Assembly (NCBI RefSeq): GCF_000378985.1
Contig: NZ_KB905370.1
Span: 2,093,830 to 2,157,829 of the forward strand
DNA length: 64,000 bases
Source of the DNA: Ensifer sp. BR816
GTDB lineage: Bacteria > Pseudomonadota > Alphaproteobacteria > Rhizobiales > Rhizobiaceae
Reading direction: 5' to 3'
The notes beneath the pieces were generated by a model. That model made no database searches. It had not been told where the DNA came from and worked only from the letters and a program-made list of their open reading frames with translations. Shown here piece after piece: positions 37,701 through 47,996 of the stretch. Position numbers and translations under genes: made by a program. Position 1 is the stretch's first letter. Each line of letters opens with the position of its first letter.

Positions 37701-39011
37701 ATGAATTTGAGAACTTTCCTGCTGGGCACGTGCTCGGCAGTCGCTTTGGCAGGCCTGGCCCAAGCAGAGACCCTGACCATTGCGACCGTGAACAACGGCG
37801 ACATGATCCGCATGCAGAAGCTGACGGAGGCATTCACGTCGAAAAATCCGGACATTCAGCTCGAGTGGGTGACGCTCGAGGAAAACGTGCTGCGCCAGCG
37901 CGTGACGACTGACATCGCCACCAAGGGTGGCCAGTACGACATCATGACCATCGGCACCTATGAAGTGCCGATCTGGGCCAAGCAGGGCTGGCTCCTGCCG
38001 CTCGACAATCTCGGCGCCGACTACGACGTCGACGACCTCTTGCCGGCGATCCGCAGCGGCCTGACCATCGACGGCAAGCTCTATGCCGCGCCGTTCTACG
38101 GCGAGAGCTCGATGGTGATGTATCGCAAGGACCTGTTCGAGAAGGCCGGGCTGACGATGCCCGACGCGCCGACATGGGAGTTCATTGCGGATGCCGCCCG
38201 CAAGATCACCGACAAGAACAATGAGATCTACGGCATCTGCCTGCGCGGCAAGGCCGGCTGGGGCGAGAACATGGCGTTCCTGACGGCGACGGCCAACGCC
38301 TTCGGCGCGCGCTGGTTCGACGAGAACTGGAAGCCGCAGTTCGATCAGCCGGAGTGGAAGAACGCGCTCGATTTCTATGTCAAGCTGATGAACGACGCCG
38401 GCCCGCCCGGCGCCTCCTCCAACGGCTTCAACGAAAACCTGTCGCTGTTCCAGACCGGCAAATGCGGCATGTGGATCGACGCGACGGTCGCGGCCTCCTT
38501 CGTGACCAACCCGCATGAGTCGACGGTTGCCGACAAGGTCGGCTTTGCGCTTGCCCCCGACACGGGCCTCGGCAAGCGCGGCAACTGGCTCTGGGCCTGG
38601 AACCTCGCGATTCCCGCAGGATCGCAGAAGGCGGAAGCGGCCCAGAAGTTCATCGCCTGGGCAACCGGCAAGGACTATCTGAAGCTCGTTGCCGAGAAGG
38701 AAGGCTGGGCGAACGTGCCTCCCGGCACCCGCACCTCGCTCTATGAGAACCCGGAATACCAGAAGGCGGCGCCGTTCGCAAAGATGACGCTCGACTCGAT
38801 CAATGCGGCCGACCCGAAGAACCCGGCGGTAAAGCCGGTGCCCTATGTCGGCGTGCAATTCGTGGCGATCCCGGAATTCCAGGGGTTGGGTACGGCGGTC
38901 GGCCAGGTGTTCTCGGCCGCGCTCGCCGGTCAGATGAGTGTCGATCAGGCGCTCGCCAGCGCGCAGCAACTGTCGACACGCGAAATGACCAAGGCCGGCT
39001 ATATCAAGTGA
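37701..39011 (+). CDS. smoE: Sorbitol/mannitol ABC transporter substrate-binding protein
   Basis: A family-1 extracellular solute-binding protein of 436 aa with signal peptide MNLRTFLLGTCSAVALAGLAQA. The SBP pattern GGQYDIMTIGTYEVPIWAKQGWL and DGKLYAAPFYGESSMVMYRKDLF are visible. GGGAGGAAG lies ahead of the ATG. It is the first gene of the smoEFGK-S-mtlK operon and delivers polyols to the SmoFG permeases. Confidence 0.92.
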   Translation: MNLRTFLLGTCSAVALAGLAQAETLTIATVNNGDMIRMQKLTEAFTSKNPDIQLEWVTLEENVLRQRVTTDIATKGGQYDIMTIGTYEVPIWAKQGWLLPLDNLGADYDVDDLLPAIRSGLTIDGKLYAAPFYGESSMVMYRKDLFEKAGLTMPDAPTWEFIADAARKITDKNNEIYGICLRGKAGWGENMAFLTATANAFGARWFDENWKPQFDQPEWKNALDFYVKLMNDAGPPGASSNGFNENLSLFQTGKCGMWIDATVAASFVTNPHESTVADKVGFALAPDTGLGKRGNWLWAWNLAIPAGSQKAEAAQKFIAWATGKDYLKLVAEKEGWANVPPGTRTSLYENPEYQKAAPFAKMTLDSINAADPKNPAVKPVPYVGVQFVAIPEFQGLGTAVGQVFSAALAGQMSVDQALASAQQLSTREMTKAGYIK

Positions 39012-39023
39012 GGCTCCCAAGGG

Positions 39024-39118
39024 GCCGGGGCGCCGTCCGGAAACGGCCGGCGCCCCGGCCACCTCCAGAGCGGGACGAGGACAGGGGCGAACCCCGCCTT
39101 CACCCGCGTCCCGCTCTG
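39024..39118 (+). repeat. Two stem-loops between smoE and smoF
   Basis: Stem 1 pairs 39024-39036 with 39048-39061 (GC-rich). Stem 2 pairs 39068-39078 with 39108-39118 and is followed by GATTTTTGG. They occupy most of the 170-bp gap. Such structures commonly stabilise the binding-protein mRNA and lower expression of the permease genes; that is inferred here. Confidence 0.7.
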
Positions 39119-39181
39119 ATTTTTGGCCTACGGGCGCATGCCTCTTCTTGGATTTGCATTGACATCACATTGGGGGACGCC

Positions 39182-40054
39182 ATGGCGACCTTGCATACCC
39201 GCTCCGCCGCGCGGCTGATGATCGCACCATCGGTGCTTCTGCTTCTGGCCTGGATGATCGTGCCGCTGGCGCTGACGATCTATTTTTCGCTCCTGCGCTA
39301 CAATCTGCTGATGCCGGGAATGGAGGAGTTCGCGGGCCTCTCCAACTATACCTATTTTCTGACCGACCCCGCCTTCTTCCAGGCGGTCTTCAACACGCTC
39401 GCGATCGTGCTCGGCGTGCTGTTTATCACCGTCGTCGGCGGTATCGGGCTTGCGCTGCTGCTCGACCAGCCGATGTTCGGGCAGGGGATCGTGCGAATCC
39501 TAGTGATCGCGCCCTTCCTGATCATGCCGACGGTCGCGGCGCTCGTCTGGAAGAACATGTTCATGAACCCGGTCAATGGGCTCTTCGCCTGGCTCGCCAA
39601 ACTCGTCGGCCTGCAGCCTTTCGACTTCCTCGCCAATGCGCCCCTTTTCTCGATCATCCTCATCGTCGCCTGGCAGTGGCTGCCCTTTGCAACGCTCATT
39701 CTGCTGACGGCACTGCAGTCGCTCGACGAGGAGCAGAAGGAGGCAGCGCAGATGGACGGCGCCGGCGCCTTGAGCCGCTTCATCTATCTCGTCCTGCCGC
39801 ATCTCTCGCGCGCCATCACCGTCGTCATCCTCATCCAGACCATCTTCCTGCTTTCGGTCTTTGCGGAAATCCTCGTCACGACCAATGGCGGCCCGGGCAC
39901 GCAGAGCACGAACCTGACGTTCCTGGTCTATGCGCAGGCGCTGCTGCAGTTCGACGTGGGCGGCGCGTCCGCCGGCGGCATCATCGCGGTCATCCTCGCC
40001 AACATCGTCGCATTCTTCCTGATGCGGATGATCGGCAAGACGCTGGAGGCTTGA
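39182..40054 (+). CDS. smoF: Sorbitol/mannitol ABC transporter permease
   Basis: A MalF-type permease of 290 aa with about six helices. The EAA loop EEQKEAAQMDGAGALSRF is visible near 185-202. The start at 39182 was chosen, since the reading frame upstream only covers the hairpin region. It pairs with SmoG in the membrane. Confidence 0.92.
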   Translation: MATLHTRSAARLMIAPSVLLLLAWMIVPLALTIYFSLLRYNLLMPGMEEFAGLSNYTYFLTDPAFFQAVFNTLAIVLGVLFITVVGGIGLALLLDQPMFGQGIVRILVIAPFLIMPTVAALVWKNMFMNPVNGLFAWLAKLVGLQPFDFLANAPLFSIILIVAWQWLPFATLILLTALQSLDEEQKEAAQMDGAGALSRFIYLVLPHLSRAITVVILIQTIFLLSVFAEILVTTNGGPGTQSTNLTFLVYAQALLQFDVGGASAGGIIAVILANIVAFFLMRMIGKTLEA

Positions 40055-40059
40055 TACCC

Positions 40060-40890
40060 ATGGCACGCAATGTCTCGACCCAGCGCAAGCTGGTCACCAC
40101 GGTGGTGGCCTGGACGATCGGCATCCTGATCTTCTTCCCGATCCTCTGGACCTTCCTGACGAGCTTCAAGACTGAGGCGCAGGCGATCGCCTCGCCGCCG
40201 GCTTTCCTGTTCTTCGACTGGACGACGGAGAACTATTTCGAGGTGCAAAGCCGCTCGGATTACTTCAAGCACTTCATGAACTCGGTCGTCGTCTCCTTCG
40301 GCTCTACGCTGCTCGGCCTCGTGATCGCGATTCCGTCCGCCTGGGCCATGGCCTTTGCGCCGACCAAGCGCACCAAGGATGTGCTGATGTGGATGCTCTC
40401 CACCAAGATGATGCCGCCTGTCGGGGTGCTGGTGCCGATGTATCTGATATTCCGCAATACGGGGCTGCTCGACACGCGCACCGGACTGGTGCTGGTGCTG
40501 ACGCTGATCAATCTGCCGATCATCATCTGGATGCTCTACACCTATTTCAAGGAGATCCCCGGCGAGATCCTCGAGGCGGCCCGGATGGACGGCGCCTCGC
40601 TCGCCAAGGAGATCATCTACGTGCTGACGCCGATGGCGATCCCCGGCATCGCCTCGACGCTGCTCCTCAACATCATCCTCGCCTGGAACGAGGCGTTCTG
40701 GACCCTGAATCTCAGCGCCGCCAAGGCGGCACCGCTCACCGCCTTCATCGCCTCCTATTCGAGCCCTGAAGGCCTGTTCTACGCGAAACTGTCGGCGGCC
40801 TCGACGATGGCGATCGCCCCCATCCTCATTCTCGGCTGGTTCTCGCAGAAGCAGCTCGTGCGCGGCCTCACCTTCGGCGCGGTCAAATAA
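40060..40890 (+). CDS. smoG: Sorbitol/mannitol ABC transporter permease
   Basis: A MalG-type permease of 276 aa. The EAA loop [17 protein letters not shown] is near 168-184, and the C-terminus ends GLTFGAVK, a typical MalG-like tail. The start at 40060 lies 5 bp after the smoF stop; the frame upstream is smoF in another phase. Confidence 0.92.
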   Translation: MARNVSTQRKLVTTVVAWTIGILIFFPILWTFLTSFKTEAQAIASPPAFLFFDWTTENYFEVQSRSDYFKHFMNSVVVSFGSTLLGLVIAIPSAWAMAFAPTKRTKDVLMWMLSTKMMPPVGVLVPMYLIFRNTGLLDTRTGLVLVLTLINLPIIIWMLYTYFKEIPGEILEAARMDGASLAKEIIYVLTPMAIPGIASTLLLNIILAWNEAFWTLNLSAAKAAPLTAFIASYSSPEGLFYAKLSAASTMAIAPILILGWFSQKQLVRGLTFGAVK

Positions 40891-40901
40891 GGGTAAGACT
40901 C

Positions 40902-41899
<998 letters not shown>

Positions 41900-41903
<4 letters not shown>

Positions 41904-42673
41904 AACGACTTGAAGGCAAGAGCGCACTGATCACCGGGTCGGCGCGGGGAATCGGCCGCGCCTTCGCGGAGGCCTATGCGCGCGAGGGTGCCACGGTAGC
42001 GATCGCCGATATCAATATCGAGCGGGCAAGCCAGGCGGCCTCGGAGATCGGGCCATCGGCCTATCCGGTCGAGATGGACGTCACCCGGCAGGATTCGATC
42101 GATGCGGCGGTTGCCACCGTCGTGCGGCAGGCCGGTGGGCTCGACATCCTCGTCAACAATGCCGCGCTCTTCGACCTCGCGCCGATCGTCGAGATCAGGC
42201 GCGAAAGCTATGAGCGGCTCTTCTCGATCAACGTCGCCGGCACGCTTTTCACGCTGCAGGCAGCAGCCAAGCAGATGATCGCGCAGGGGCGGGGCGGCAA
42301 GATCATCAACATGGCAAGCCAGGCGGGCCGGCGGGGCGAGGCCCTGGTCGCGGTCTATTGCGCGACCAAGGCAGCGGTCATCAGCCTCACCCAGTCCGCC
42401 GGGCTCGACCTCGTCAAGCACCGCATCAACGTGAATGCCATCGCGCCGGGCGTCGTCGATGGCGAGCACTGGGACGGCGTCGATGCGCTTTTCGCCAGAT
42501 ACGAAAACCGTCCCCTTGGAGAGAAGAAGCGGCTGGTGGGGGAGGCGGTTCCCTACGGGCGCATGGGTACGGCGGAGGATCTGACCGGCATGGCGATCTT
42601 CCTCGCTTCGCCGGAGAGCGACTACGTCGTTGCGCAGACCTACAACGTCGATGGCGGCCAATGGATGAGCTGA
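41900..42673 (+). CDS. smoS: Sorbitol dehydrogenase (SDR family)
   Basis: A short-chain dehydrogenase of 257 aa with the cofactor motif [16 protein letters not shown], the NNAAL signature and the catalytic YCATK (YxxxK). It oxidises sorbitol (and galactitol in some relatives) to a ketose. It overlaps smoK by 4 bp and precedes mannitol dehydrogenase, so the operon covers two polyols. Confidence 0.92.
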
Positions 42674-42710
42674 AACCGGTCCGAAGGATGGGTTCGAAAG
42701 GACTATTAGG

Positions 42711-44195
42711 ATGACGACCAAACTCTCCCTCGCCACCTTGGACGCGATCAAGGCGAAGGCCGGCGTTCCGAATTATGATCGGCATGCCCTCAGGGCCGGG
42801 ATCGTCCATTTCGGCGTCGGCAACTTTCATCGCGCCCATCAGGCCGTCTATCTCGACGATCTCTTCAATCTGGGGCGTGACCATGATTGGGCGATCATCG
42901 GCGCCGGTGTCCTGCCATCCGACGATGTGATGCGCGCCAAGCTCGAGGCGCAGGATTTCCTGACCACCGTGGTCGAGCAGGACAACAATCGCACTGGCGC
43001 TCACGTCACCGGCGCGATGATCGCCTATCTGAGGCCCGGCGACATACCTGCCATTGTGGCCCAGCTCGCAAGCCCGCACATTCGTATCGTGTCGCTGACC
43101 ATCACCGAAGGCGGCTATTTCATCGACCCGGCCTCGGGCGTGTTCAATCCCGCCCACCCGGCGATCGCCGGGGATGCCCGGAATCCTGCGTCGCCGAAAA
43201 CGGTGTTCGGTCTCATACTGGCGGGCCTTGCCGAGCGAAGGACGAAGGGGATAGCGCCCTTCACCGTCATGTCCTGCGACAATATTCCCGGTAATGGCGA
43301 GGTGACGCACGCGGCCGTCTCCGGCCTCGCTCGTCTGTCGGACCCGACTTTTGCCGACTGGATCGATGCCAATGTCGCCTTTCCGAACGGCATGGTCGAC
43401 CGCATCACGCCGGCGACGGGCGCCCGCGAGATCGGTATCGTTGCTACGGACTACGGCATCGACGATGCCTGGCCGGTCTTTTGCGAAGAGTTCAAGCAAT
43501 GGGTGCTGGAAGACAAATTCCCGCAAGGCCGCCCGGCGCTCGAAGAGGTCGGAGTGCAGTTCGTCCCGGACGTGGCGCCCTATGAGCACATGAAGATCCG
43601 CGTTCTCAATGGCGGCCATGCGGCGATCGCCTACCCGGCCGCATTGCTCGATGTCCATTTCGTACACGAGGCGATGGAGGAGCCGCTGATCCGCGCCTTC
43701 CTGGCCAAGCTCGAGCACGAGGAGATCATCCCGGTCATTCCGCCGGTGCCGGATACGAACCTGAAGGACTACTACAAGCTGATCGAGACGCGTTTTGCGA
43801 ATCCGAAGATCGGCGACACGATCGCTCGACTGGCGCAGGACGGCTCGAACCGGCAGCCGAAATTCATCCTGCCATCGACCGCCGACCGCCTGCGCCGCGG
43901 TGAGGACGTAGTCGGGCTGTCGCTGGTTTCGGCGCTGTGGTGCCGCTATTTCGCCGGCACGTCCGACAGCGGCAACGCGATCGCCTTCAACGACGCGAAT
44001 GCCGACCGTCTGGAGGCGGCCGCCCTTGCGGCGAAAGACGACCCCATGGCCTTCCTCGCGCTTTCCGACATTTTCGGCGAGGTGGCGCAGTCCAACCTTT
44101 TCCGCCGCCGCTTTGCCCATGCCTTGAAAACACTTTGGGAAAAGGGTACGCGCGCCACGCTGCAACTTTATCTGGACGACAATCTCGGGGATTAG
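42711..44195 (+). CDS. mtlK: Mannitol 2-dehydrogenase
   Basis: A polyol-specific long-chain dehydrogenase of 494 aa. The N-terminal HFGVGNFHRAHQAVYLDDL and the central signature LNGGHAAIAYPAALLDVHFVHEA are family marks. It makes fructose from mannitol with NAD. Its stop codon coincides with the left end of the 271-bp palindromic element. Confidence 0.93.
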   Translation: MTTKLSLATLDAIKAKAGVPNYDRHALRAGIVHFGVGNFHRAHQAVYLDDLFNLGRDHDWAIIGAGVLPSDDVMRAKLEAQDFLTTVVEQDNNRTGAHVTGAMIAYLRPGDIPAIVAQLASPHIRIVSLTITEGGYFIDPASGVFNPAHPAIAGDARNPASPKTVFGLILAGLAERRTKGIAPFTVMSCDNIPGNGEVTHAAVSGLARLSDPTFADWIDANVAFPNGMVDRITPATGAREIGIVATDYGIDDAWPVFCEEFKQWVLEDKFPQGRPALEEVGVQFVPDVAPYEHMKIRVLNGGHAAIAYPAALLDVHFVHEAMEEPLIRAFLAKLEHEEIIPVIPPVPDTNLKDYYKLIETRFANPKIGDTIARLAQDGSNRQPKFILPSTADRLRRGEDVVGLSLVSALWCRYFAGTSDSGNAIAFNDANADRLEAAALAAKDDPMAFLALSDIFGEVAQSNLFRRRFAHALKTLWEKGTRATLQLYLDDNLGD

Positions 44196-44465
44196 AGCCT
44201 TTCATGTCTAAATGGAACCAATTCTGTTGGCTCAAGCGGAGTGGAATGTTTGCTCGGCTGGCGCGCGGCGTAGCCAAAGCATACGTCCAAGCCAGCCGAG
44301 CAAACAGGCCGCCCGCTTCAGCCAACCCGAAGGGCCGGACATCTTTCCGCCAGGATCAGAGGCGATCGCCTCGGCCGTACATGCGGGTACGATCCTCGCC
44401 AATCGCCTCTGCCCTGACGAAAACCTGCACCGGCAGAATTGCTTCCATTTAGACATGAAAGGCTC
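44195..44465. repeat. 271-bp nested palindromic element (MITE/RIME-like)
   Basis: Terminal inverted repeats of 32 bp (44195-44226 and 44434-44465) match at 31 of 32 positions and begin GAGCCTTTCATG. Inside, 44227-44262 pairs with 44291-44326 to form a long hairpin (arms include GTTTGCTCGGCTGGC). A second hairpin pairs 44357-44366 with 44402-44411. There is no credible gene. It fills the whole gap between mtlK and the HAD gene. Confidence 0.85.
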
Positions 44466-44470
44466 TTGCG

Positions 44471-45139
44471 ATGGCGGGGCACGCCACGAGACTGGTCATT
44501 TTCGACTGCGACGGCGTGCTTGTGGACAGCGAACCGATCTCGCTCAGCGTGCTTGTCGAGGCGCTGGATGCGGCCGGCGTTTTGATGACGACGGAGGAGG
44601 CGAGCGAGCGATTCCTCGGCCGCAGCCTCAAGAGCATGTCGGCAATCCTGCACGATGAATACGGGCTTGCGACCGACGATGCCTTTCTCGAAGCAATGAG
44701 GAAGCAGCTTTATGCGCGGTTTCGACAGGAACTGAAGTCCGTTCCCGGCATACGCGAGGCGGTCGAACAGCTCGGCGCGGCCTGCTGCGTCGCCTCTTCC
44801 AGCCAGCCGGAGCGCATTCGCCTGTCTCTGACGGTGACCGGCCTCATCGATCTCTTCGAGCCGCATATCTTCAGCGCGACCATGGTGGCGCGCGGCAAGC
44901 CTGCTCCCGATCTGTTCCTGCATGCGAGCGCCGAAATGGGCTACGCGCCGGCGGACTGTATCGTCATCGAGGACAGTCCGGCCGGGATCGAGGCGGCCAA
45001 GGCGGCGGGCATGCGGGTCTTTGCCTTCGCTGGCGCCAGCCACGCCCGAAACGAGCGGCATCGGCAGGTGCTCGCCGGCCTTGATCCTGACGTCTTGTTT
45101 GACGACATGGGCGAATTGATACAGTTTGTCCGGCAATAG
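44471..45139 (+). CDS. HAD-family phosphatase
   Basis: A 222-aa HAD hydrolase, subfamily IA (beta-phosphoglucomutase-like). The nucleophile motif is FDCDGVLVDSE near 10-20, motif II is CVASSSQPER, and motif III/IV is KPAPDLFLHA ... CIVIEDSPAGIEAA. It probably removes phosphate from a sugar phosphate in polyol metabolism. Its ATG is 6 bp after the palindromic element, so its ribosome site lies in that element's right arm. Confidence 0.9.
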   Translation: MAGHATRLVIFDCDGVLVDSEPISLSVLVEALDAAGVLMTTEEASERFLGRSLKSMSAILHDEYGLATDDAFLEAMRKQLYARFRQELKSVPGIREAVEQLGAACCVASSSQPERIRLSLTVTGLIDLFEPHIFSATMVARGKPAPDLFLHASAEMGYAPADCIVIEDSPAGIEAAKAAGMRVFAFAGASHARNERHRQVLAGLDPDVLFDDMGELIQFVRQ

Positions 45140-45223
45140 GGAGAGCAGGGTGGGGCGGTCCCGGCTGCACTGCTCCGGCTAGCTGAAAATCCAACAATCA
45201 TCTCGGGACGGGGTCATCCATTG

Positions 45224-46807
45224 ATGCGCGAATATGTCGTGGCGGTCGATATCGGAACCGGCAGCGCCCGCGCCGGCATCTTTGACCGGAAAGGCGCGCT
45301 TCTGGCCCGGGCCGACCGGCCGATTGCCATGAACCGGCCGGAGGAGAACCACGCCGAGCACGATTCCGAAGACATCTGGGCCGCCGTCTGCGAAGCGGTG
45401 CGGGCGGCGCGCCAGATGGCGGGAATTGGCGCCGAGAGCATTGCGGCAATCGGCTTCGATGCCACCTGTTCGCTGGTCGTGCTTGACCGTGACGGCGCGC
45501 CGCTGTCGGTCAACCGCCGCGGCGAACCGCGCTGGGACACGATCGTCTGGCTCGACCATCGGGCGCTGGCGGAGGCGGATTTCTGCACGGCGACCGAGCA
45601 TCCGGTCCTCGATCACTCGGGCAGGGTCATGTCGCCGGAGATGGAGATGCCGAAGCTGATGTGGCTGAAGAAAAACCTGCCTCGCCAGTGGGAGCGAGCA
45701 GGCTATTTCTTCGATCTTGCAGACTATATGTCCTGGCGGGCAACGGGAAACGCGGCGCGGTCGCGCTGCACGTTGACGGCGAAATGGAACTATCTTGCCC
45801 ATAAGGAGCGCGGCTGGCAGCAGGACTATCTCGAGCGGATCGGTCTCGGAGACCTTCTCGAGCGCGGTGGCTTGCCCGAAGAGACGCTGCCGGTGGAGCG
45901 TGCCGTCGGAAGTCTCGCGGCGAAGGCCGCCGCGGAACTCGGTCTCGACACCGAATGCCGGGTCGCGCCGGGCTTGATCGATGCCTATGCGGGAGCGCTG
46001 GGCGTGCTCGCAGGCTTCGCCGGCGAACCGGCGAAGCTCGAACGCCAACTGGCTCTGATCGCCGGGACGTCGAGTTGCATCGTCGCCTTCTCGAAGGAGA
46101 TGAAGCCGGGCTTCGGCATGTGGGGGCCCTATTTCGAAGCGGTGCTGCCCGGTTTCTGGCTGATCGAAGGCGGGCAATCGGCGACCGGCGCGCTGCTCGA
46201 TCATGTCGTGCGCCTGCACGGGGGCGGGCTGCAGCCGACGGCCGAAACCCACAGCAGGATCATCGGGCGCGTGCAGGAATTGCGCGCCGAGCACGGCGAC
46301 GGCTTCGCCGACCGCTTGCATGTCCTTCCCGATTTTCACGGCAACCGCTCGCCGCTTGCCGATCCGCATGCGCTTGGCGTCGTCAGCGGGCTGGCGCTCG
46401 ACTCGTCCTTCGACGCGCTCTGCCGCCTCTATTGGCGGACCTGTGTCGCCATAGCGCTCGGCATTCGCCACATCCTCGAGATGATGAAGGAGGCGGGCTA
46501 CGACCTCGATACGCTGCACGTGACCGGCGGCCACGTGCGCAATCCGCTGCTGATGGAGCTCTATTGCGACGCCACCGGCTGCCGGGTGGTGATGCCGCAG
46601 GCCCCGGATGCCGTTCTGCTCGGGACTGCCATCACAGCCGCGGTGGCCGGCAACCTCTATCCCGACCTCGCACATGCGGGTGGCGCCATGGCCTCGGCCG
46701 GACAGGAGAGGCATCCGAACCCGGCATTGCGCGACCTCTACGACCGCGACTACCGACGCTTCCTGGCGCTCTATCGGCACCGCGCCGAACTGGAGTCGAT
46801 CGAATAG
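45224..46807 (+). CDS. FGGY-family pentulose kinase
   Basis: A carbohydrate kinase of 527 aa with an N-terminal AVDIGTGSARAGIFD phosphate loop, GFDATCSLVVLD, and a C-terminal HVTGGHVRNPLLMELYCDATG. It looks like the D-ribulokinase-like group rather than glycerol kinase. A TTG directly upstream (45221) is ignored. It probably phosphorylates a ketose made by SmoS or another polyol dehydrogenase. It is the last gene of the polyol block. Confidence 0.87.
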   Translation: MREYVVAVDIGTGSARAGIFDRKGALLARADRPIAMNRPEENHAEHDSEDIWAAVCEAVRAARQMAGIGAESIAAIGFDATCSLVVLDRDGAPLSVNRRGEPRWDTIVWLDHRALAEADFCTATEHPVLDHSGRVMSPEMEMPKLMWLKKNLPRQWERAGYFFDLADYMSWRATGNAARSRCTLTAKWNYLAHKERGWQQDYLERIGLGDLLERGGLPEETLPVERAVGSLAAKAAAELGLDTECRVAPGLIDAYAGALGVLAGFAGEPAKLERQLALIAGTSSCIVAFSKEMKPGFGMWGPYFEAVLPGFWLIEGGQSATGALLDHVVRLHGGGLQPTAETHSRIIGRVQELRAEHGDGFADRLHVLPDFHGNRSPLADPHALGVVSGLALDSSFDALCRLYWRTCVAIALGIRHILEMMKEAGYDLDTLHVTGGHVRNPLLMELYCDATGCRVVMPQAPDAVLLGTAITAAVAGNLYPDLAHAGGAMASAGQERHPNPALRDLYDRDYRRFLALYRHRAELESIE

Positions 46808-46829
46808 GTAGAAACTCCGAATTTTTCGC

Positions 46830-46856
46830 GGAACCTTTTCGCTGCTCGCGCATTAT
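46830..46856 (+). promoter_or_regulatory. Possible RpoE2 promoter for a small RNA
   Basis: GGAAC (46830-46834), an 18-base spacer, then TT (46853-46854) matches the S. meliloti RpoE2 pattern GGAAC-N18/19-TT, though the usual CG before TT is CA here. It points into a gene-free gap towards two hairpins. Confidence 0.4.
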
Positions 46857-46859
46857 TGG

Positions 46860-46990
46860 CAATAACCGAGCGGCGACGCACATCGCCCCCAATGTGACGT
46901 CGGAGGCATACCGCCGGTTCCAACTCACATCCCCCTCAGTGAGTTGAAAGACCTCAGCCAGTGCCCTTCCCTCGGCACTGGCTGTTTTCC
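46860..46990 (+). ncRNA. Candidate small RNA beside phyR
   Basis: The 300-bp gap between the kinase and the PhyR gene has no ORF. It contains hairpin CAACTCAC/GTGAGTTG (46921-46946), whose loop is ATCCCCCTCA, then hairpin CAGCCAGTGCC/GGCACTGGCTG (46955-46984) followed by TTTT. With the possible RpoE2 promoter this would give an RNA of about 130 nt. The C-rich loop recalls anti-Shine-Dalgarno loops of alphaproteobacterial sRNAs. The second hairpin could instead simply terminate the kinase transcript. Confidence 0.45.
46955..46990 (+). terminator. Intrinsic terminator after the kinase/sRNA
   Basis: An 11-bp perfect stem, 8-base loop and TTTT tract. It is the strongest terminator in the gap and ends the plus-strand transcript before the convergent PhyR gene. 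Confidence 0.8.
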
Positions 46991-47109
46991 TTTGCAGGTC
47001 TCGATTGGTTTTGCTTTCAGAATTTTTAGAAGCCGACCGCGTCGGCCGCGTCCACATCAGGCGCAGCGCAATCGCCCCGACAAGGGCGCTTCCTTCTGTC
47101 GTTGAAGCT

Positions 47110-47904
47110 TTAGGCGGCGGCCCTGGTCGATTCGTTGAAGAACAGGGCCTGGCTGATCAGCGCCTTGACCATCTCCGGGTTGAAGGGCTTCGTCACCAGG
47201 AATGTCGGCTCCGGCCTTTCGCCGGTTAGAAGCCGCTCGGGGAAAGCAGTGATGAATATCACCGGGACGATGCTGGTCTTGAGGATTTCGTTGACCGCGT
47301 CGATGCCGGAGCTGCCGTCGGCGAGCTGGATATCGGCGAGCACCATTCCCGGCGCTGCCGTCTTGAACAGAGCGATCGCCTCGTCCTTGGTGCGCGCAAT
47401 GCCCGTCACGCGATGGCCGAGACTTTCGACCATCTGCTCGATGTCGATGGCGATCAGCGGCTCATCCTCGATGATCATGATGTCGGTCGCGACCTGACGG
47501 GAGATTTCCTGCGAAGCGCGGTCGAGCAGCGCGGTGAGCTTGGCCGTATCGACGTCGAGGACTTCCGCAGCTTCCTGCGGGGCAAAGCCTTCGACGGACA
47601 CCAGCAGGAAGGCCTGGCGTGCGACCGGAGATACGGCCGCAAGATTGACGGAGGCGCGCTGTTCCCAGGCAAATGGCGAGACCGGCTCGGGGACGAACAC
47701 GGACGAAGAACCGAACAGCGAGCTGAAGAGACGAAACAACGCGACCCTGTCGCTGCTGGCCTCGGGGAAAATGGAGGTATCGGCGATCAACGCTTCGAGC
47801 ACGGCCGCGACATAGGCGTCACCCGATGTCTGCGATCCGGTCAAGGCGCGTGAATAGCGGCGCAGATAGGGGAGAAATGGAGCTATGCGGGTGGACAGTG
47901 TCAT
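47110..47904 (-). CDS. rsiB1: PhyR-type anti-anti-sigma response regulator
   Basis: A 264-aa general stress regulator. Residues 1-125 resemble an ECF sigma factor (sigma2/sigma4 mimic), and residues 140-260 form a receiver with Asp147, phospho-acceptor Asp191, Thr219 and Lys239. When phosphorylated, PhyR proteins bind NepR and free the EcfG sigma factor. The start at 47904 was chosen; the frame further upstream crosses the promoter. It corresponds to RsiB1 of S. meliloti and is divergent from nepR-rpoE2. Confidence 0.93.
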   Translation of the reverse strand: MTLSTRIAPFLPYLRRYSRALTGSQTSGDAYVAAVLEALIADTSIFPEASSDRVALFRLFSSLFGSSSVFVPEPVSPFAWEQRASVNLAAVSPVARQAFLLVSVEGFAPQEAAEVLDVDTAKLTALLDRASQEISRQVATDIMIIEDEPLIAIDIEQMVESLGHRVTGIARTKDEAIALFKTAAPGMVLADIQLADGSSGIDAVNEILKTSIVPVIFITAFPERLLTGERPEPTFLVTKPFNPEMVKALISQALFFNESTRAAA

Positions 47905-47933
47905 GCAGGACTCCCTCAATCCATGTTCTTTTG

Positions 47934-47958
47934 AACGTTGTCTTTTGAACGTGGTTCC
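47934..47958 (-). promoter_or_regulatory. RpoE2 promoter of the PhyR gene
   Basis: On the minus strand GGAAC (47954-47958), 16 bases, CGTT (47934-47937). This fits the EcfG-type consensus and lies 30 bp before the PhyR start codon. Confidence 0.75.
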
Positions 47959-47996
47959 GCTGCGGAAACGTTCCGATGAAAAAAAGGTTCCGGCGC

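Noticed and set aside
44212-44658. Open frame across the 271-bp palindromic element into the HAD gene
   Set aside because: The DNA is made of inverted repeats and the frame then overlaps the HAD gene out of phase; no protein is supported.
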